Source of the DNA: an uncultured Bacilli bacterium
GTDB lineage: Bacteria > Bacillota_I > Bacilli_A > RF39 > UBA660
Assembly (NCBI GenBank): GCA_948552115.1
Contig: CAOWNX010000003.1
Span: 259 to 18,692 of the forward strand
Reading direction: 5' to 3'
DNA length: 18,434 bases
In this document: piece by piece, positions 15,934 through 18,434 of the stretch
Position numbering within the stretch: the first letter of the stretch is position 1
Layout of the letters: every line of letters starts with the position of its first letter
Translations under genes and position numbers: made by a program
The notes under the pieces: model-generated
What the model saw: only the letters and a program-made list of their open reading frames with translations
What the model was told of the DNA's origin: nothing
Database searches by the model: none

Positions 15934-16611
15934 ATGCTTGTATATGGAAAAAATGTTTTTCAAGAAATGGAAACAAAAAAAATACGTAAAGTATATTTGT
16001 TACCTCAGAAGAAGAATTCAGAAATGGTGTCTTTTTTAGAAAAAAATCATGTTCGTTATGAAGTAGTTTCACGTGAGCGAATGAATCGGATGGTTTCTGG
16101 AAATCATCAAGGAATTGTTTGTGATGTGTTTGATTATGAGTATGGTATTTTGAAAGATTGTTATGAGGATGATTTTGTTCTTGTTTTGGATCATTTGGAA
16201 GATCCACATAATTTAGGTGCTGTTATTCGAAGTGCAGAAGCCGCTGGAATTTCTCATGTTATTATTCCTAAGGATCGTAGCGTTCAAGTTAATGATACAG
16301 TTATGAAAATTAGTGCAGGAGCTTTAAATCGAGTTTGTGTCATTCAAGTTTCTAATATTCATCAAACTTTGCAAACTTTAAAAAAACAAGGTTTTATGAT
16401 TTATGCTACAGCAATGGATGGTAAAGATTATCGAAAGTATGATTATCATTTAAAGAAAGTTTTGGTAATTGGTTCGGAAGGAAAGGGCATTAGCGAGTTA
16501 GTACGAAAGAGTAGTGATGCAATAATATCAATTCCTATGAAAGGGAAAATTAATAGTTTGAATGCCAGTGTTGCAGCAGGTATTTTTATGTTTTATATGA
16601 TGGAGGAATAG
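15934..16611 (+). CDS. rlmB: 23S rRNA 2'-O-methyltransferase RlmB-like (SpoU/TrmH family)
   Basis: A 225-residue SPOUT methyltransferase, slightly shorter than the usual 240-250. Residues 1-~75 form the small substrate-binding domain (MLVYGKNVFQEM start, GNHQGIVCDV end). The SpoU motifs follow: motif 1 DHLEDPHNLGAVIRS (86-100, with N93 and R99), motif 2 GSEGKGIS (180-187) and motif 3 ISIPMKGKINSLNASVAAGI (about 197-216), which builds the knotted S-adenosylmethionine site. RlmB methylates the ribose of G2251 (E. coli numbering) in the peptidyl-transferase P loop. Other TrmH-family paralogues look similar, but the next gene is a SigH-like factor, as in the Bacillus rlmB-rae1-sigH block, which supports the RlmB assignment. 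GGGGTGA precedes the ATG by four bases. The stop is two bases before the next start. Confidence 0.88.
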   Translation: MLVYGKNVFQEMETKKIRKVYLLPQKKNSEMVSFLEKNHVRYEVVSRERMNRMVSGNHQGIVCDVFDYEYGILKDCYEDDFVLVLDHLEDPHNLGAVIRSAEAAGISHVIIPKDRSVQVNDTVMKISAGALNRVCVIQVSNIHQTLQTLKKQGFMIYATAMDGKDYRKYDYHLKKVLVIGSEGKGISELVRKSSDAIISIPMKGKINSLNASVAAGIFMFYMMEE

Positions 16612-16613
16612 TC

Positions 16614-17231
16614 ATGGATTATCAAGATTGTTCGGATAGTGAGCTTTATAGTATGGTATGTGAATCGAATGAAGATGCTAAGGAATATCTTTATAATAAA
16701 TATAAATATGTGATTGATGTGATTGTAAAAAAATATATTTATACTGCAAAAAAGCTTGGAATTGAGTATAATGATTTATATCAAGAAGGTTTGGTAGGAT
16801 TTGCAGATGCTTTGAATCATTATGATGAATCAAAAAATGTTATGCTTTCTACTTTTTTGTCTTTATGTATTGATCGAAGACTGCAAAATACTATATTGAA
16901 AGCTGGAAGGTTAAAAAATAAGATTCTCTTGGAATCATTATCTTTAGATCATGTATATACAGAATATCAAATTCCACTTCGCGAAATGATTAGTGATAAA
17001 AATAGTGATCCTTTGTTTGGAATTTCGATTCAAGAGGAAGTGAAAGAGTTAAAAGAGAAAATTCGTAATTCTTTGTCACAAAGTGAATATGTAGTATATC
17101 AATATATGGAAAAGGGGTTTACTTATCAAGCAATTGCTTTGGTTTTAAATAAAACTCCGAAACAAGTAGATAATACGATTCAGCGTATTAAAAATAAAAT
17201 TAAACGAATTATTGAGAAAGAAGAGGATTAA
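16614..17231 (+). CDS. sigH: SigH-like sigma-70 family factor
   Basis: A 205-residue sigma factor. Region 2 is clear (EYNDLYQEGLVGFADALNHY, then STFLSLCIDRRLQNTI), and region 4 carries a helix-turn-helix (FTYQAIALVLNKTPKQVDNT, then IQRIKNKIKR). SigH/Spo0H of Bacilli has the same arrangement (region 2 'D..QEG..GL..A', then 'YQ.I...L......VDNA.QR.K.K'). Position after rlmB matches the Bacillus order, although the rae1/yacP nuclease gene that lies between them there is missing. In Bacillus SigH starts sporulation; in non-sporulating relatives its homologues drive competence genes. Its GGAGG ribosome binding site is in the last codons of rlmB, so translation is coupled. A general ECF factor is the alternative, but the size and the neighbourhood favour SigH. 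Confidence 0.82.
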   Translation: MDYQDCSDSELYSMVCESNEDAKEYLYNKYKYVIDVIVKKYIYTAKKLGIEYNDLYQEGLVGFADALNHYDESKNVMLSTFLSLCIDRRLQNTILKAGRLKNKILLESLSLDHVYTEYQIPLREMISDKNSDPLFGISIQEEVKELKEKIRNSLSQSEYVVYQYMEKGFTYQAIALVLNKTPKQVDNTIQRIKNKIKRIIEKEED

Positions 17232-17232
17232 G

Positions 17233-17883
17233 ATGCGTTTTTTAGAAAAGAATAAAGTTATTGTAGGTATAGTCGTAGTAATTTTACTTTGTTTGGTAGC
17301 AGCTGTTGGCTTTCAGTTTTTTCATAAAGAGGAAGAAAAACCAAATATTCCAAAAGATCCTGTTGTTTTACCTTCTGAAGATGAATGGGAAATTTCAAAT
17401 AGCTCTTCTTATTCTGTGAATGAGTTATGGAATATTGTAAATGATATGAGGTCTAAGTTACGAAAGTTATTTTATGAAAGCGAAGTTTATCGTATTCATG
17501 ATATTGATTCAGAACATTATACAGAAGAGGATAATAATAAGTATGTCGTATTTGATTTGAAATTTTTGGAACAATTGCATCAAATCGTAACGGATGAGGT
17601 TTATTCTAGTTTTTATACTAAAATGCAATTAATTAAGGAAAATTATTATATGGCATTGCAGGAAGATTTTTCTTTTGTTTATTTTGAAAGTGCGATTGCA
17701 GAATCCAGAGTAGATGTTTCTGAAGTACGTTTGATGAGTGCGAGTGATGAATATATTAATTCAAGTGTTATTTTGACAATATGTGAAAATGAAGAAAATG
17801 AAGAGTGTAAGCTTACTGTGCAAGTACCATTTGAATTAAAAAAAGTGGAAGGTGCATGGAAAGTTAATCAATTTCGTCAATAA
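17233..17883 (+). CDS. Bitopic membrane protein in the rlmB-sigH operon
   Basis: A 216-residue protein of unknown function. MRFLEKNK is followed by a membrane helix (VIVGIVVVILLCLVAAVGFQ, about residues 9-28), a Lys/Glu/Pro linker and an extracellular domain of about 170 residues with mixed helices and strands, ending in an amphipathic strand pair (LTVQVPFELKKVEGAWKVNQ) like that closing NTF2-like or lipocalin-type folds. The only two cysteines outside the helix lie close together (CENEENEEC) and may form a disulfide. The ATG at 17233 is one base after the sigma factor stop, with AGAGGA upstream inside that gene. Adjacent membrane proteins are often anti-sigma factors, but no cytoplasmic domain large enough to hold a sigma factor is present here, so this role is unlikely. 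Confidence 0.8.
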   Translation: MRFLEKNKVIVGIVVVILLCLVAAVGFQFFHKEEEKPNIPKDPVVLPSEDEWEISNSSSYSVNELWNIVNDMRSKLRKLFYESEVYRIHDIDSEHYTEEDNNKYVVFDLKFLEQLHQIVTDEVYSSFYTKMQLIKENYYMALQEDFSFVYFESAIAESRVDVSEVRLMSASDEYINSSVILTICENEENEECKLTVQVPFELKKVEGAWKVNQFRQ

Positions 17884-17916
17884 AAAAGAATAGATAAGGA
17901 TATCGATTCTTTTTTA
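17881..17916. terminator. Bidirectional terminator between convergent genes
   Basis: The ten bases AAAAAAGAAT (17882-17891) pair perfectly with 17906-17915, with GATA/TATC continuing inside. A run of T lies at the 3' end on both strands. The TAA stop of the + gene (17881-17883) and of the minus gene (17914-17916) both lie inside the stem, so one element ends both transcripts. Confidence 0.85.
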
Positions 17917-18390
17917 GATGTATATTGGAAGAGGTTTTTTTTCAAAGTATTTATAATTTGTTCTGCCTAGTAAGTAGTCCATAGAGATGTTTACTAAAGA
18001 AGAAAATTGATATAATGTGATTAAAGGCATTATTTGATGACCGTTTTCATAAGCACTAAGTGCAGAATGGGTTGTATGTAATGATTTTGCAAGTATTTCT
18101 TGGGTATATTCATTTTCTATTCGAACTAAACGAAGTCGTTCTTTTAATAAATTTAGGTCCATTTCTTCTTTTAAATCGTCATATTTTTTTTGGTCTGTTT
18201 GTCCTGTAATATAATCAATACTTACTTCAAAAATGTTTGCTAATATCAGTAGTCTTTTTAGAGGAAATAAGTCTCTTCCTCGTTCCCAAGCAGAGTAAGT
18301 TGAAATGTCGACTCCTAAAAGTTTTGATATTTGTTTTTGGGTTAACTCCTTTTCTTCTCTTAGCTCCCGTATTCTTTCAAAGCGTATCAT
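17914..18390 (-). CDS. XRE-family regulator with two tandem helix-turn-helix domains
   Basis: A 158-residue protein made of two HTH_3 (Cro/C1-type) domains. Domain 1 (about residues 4-62) has RIRELREEKELTQKQISKLL and STYSAWERGRD; domain 2 (about 82-145) has RLVRIENEYTQEILAKSL and ALSAYENGHQIMP. Each ends with the common '[IV]S[IM]DYL[LT]G[RQ]T' sequence (SIDYITGQTD and SMDYLLGRTN). There is no ligand-binding or peptidase domain, so this is a DNA-binding-only regulator, and one polypeptide may act as a pseudo-dimer. The ATG at 18390 has GGTGA seven bases upstream, inside a perfect inverted repeat, which suggests autoregulation. It converges on the sigH operon through a shared terminator. Targets are unknown, and the genes upstream of it lie outside the window. 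Confidence 0.92.
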   Translation of the reverse strand: MIRFERIRELREEKELTQKQISKLLGVDISTYSAWERGRDLFPLKRLLILANIFEVSIDYITGQTDQKKYDDLKEEMDLNLLKERLRLVRIENEYTQEILAKSLHTTHSALSAYENGHQIMPLITLYQFSSLVNISMDYLLGRTNYKYFEKKPLPIYI

Positions 18391-18392
18391 GG

Positions 18393-18414
18393 GAAAATCA
18401 CCGGTTTGATTTTC
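18393..18414 (-). promoter_or_regulatory. Perfect inverted repeat over the XRE ribosome binding site, candidate autoregulatory operator
   Basis: GAAAATCA (18393-18400) and TGATTTTC (18407-18414) form a perfect eight-base inverted repeat with a six-base spacer. The Shine-Dalgarno GGTGA of the XRE gene (minus strand, 18398-18402) lies within it. It can serve as a dimer operator, or in the RNA as a hairpin that hides the ribosome binding site. Confidence 0.6.
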
Positions 18415-18434
18415 TCATATAAAAGATTAGAAAA

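Noticed and set aside
17233..17883. Anti-sigma factor for the SigH-like protein
   Set aside because: Only eight residues lie before the membrane helix, leaving no cytoplasmic domain to bind a sigma factor.

Overview
The window is AT-rich, uses the standard code (Trp is TGG throughout and no frame is interrupted by TGA), and has Gram-positive-type ribosome binding sites (AGGAGG, GGGGTGA). An rlmB gene is followed directly by a SigH-like sigma factor, an order resembling the Bacillus rlmB-rae1-sigH block. With large surface proteins carrying NPCBM and discoidin modules, this suggests an uncultured, probably host-associated low-GC member of the Bacillota/Bacilli (an RF39-like or Mycoplasmatota-adjacent lineage is my best guess). 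That placement is inference. No rRNA, tRNA, IS element, phage gene or CRISPR array is visible.

Layout. 1-527 (minus): the N-terminal part of an HdeD/DUF308-like membrane protein that runs off the left edge. 633-2963: an unrecognised 593-residue coiled-coil protein and a HAAS/DUF1700-like membrane protein, closed by a terminator. 3070-4878: the ribosome-associated GTPase TypA/BipA. 5004-7432: a very large type IV pilin-like protein with Ig-like modules and a thrombospondin type-1-like cysteine module, followed by a small bitopic protein. 7502-10849: a probable operon of a bitopic protein, a membrane sensor with two solute-binding-like domains and a degenerate GGDEF domain, and a YihY-family membrane protein. 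10850-11131: a 282-base gap with nested hairpins, a terminator and a strong promoter. 11132-15787: a 1551-residue surface protein (NPCBM, transglutaminase-like, discoidin, three Ig-like repeats, nine NPDTPD repeats, C-terminal membrane anchor). 15934-17883: rlmB, a sigH-like gene and a bitopic protein in a tight operon. 17914-18390 (minus): a double-HTH XRE regulator converging on that operon across a shared bidirectional terminator.

Functional picture. The middle of the window is devoted to the cell surface: a pilin-like fibre subunit, several single-pass proteins with extracellular domains, a ligand-sensing receptor and a giant adhesin or enzyme. The housekeeping genes (typA, rlmB) are ribosome-related. 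The sigma factor may connect the two themes, because SigH homologues control competence pilus genes in some non-sporulating Bacilli; no SigH-type promoter could be shown here. The points most worth a second look are the thrombospondin-like module in a pilin, the receptor with the DGNEF motif, and the structured gap at 10868-10982.
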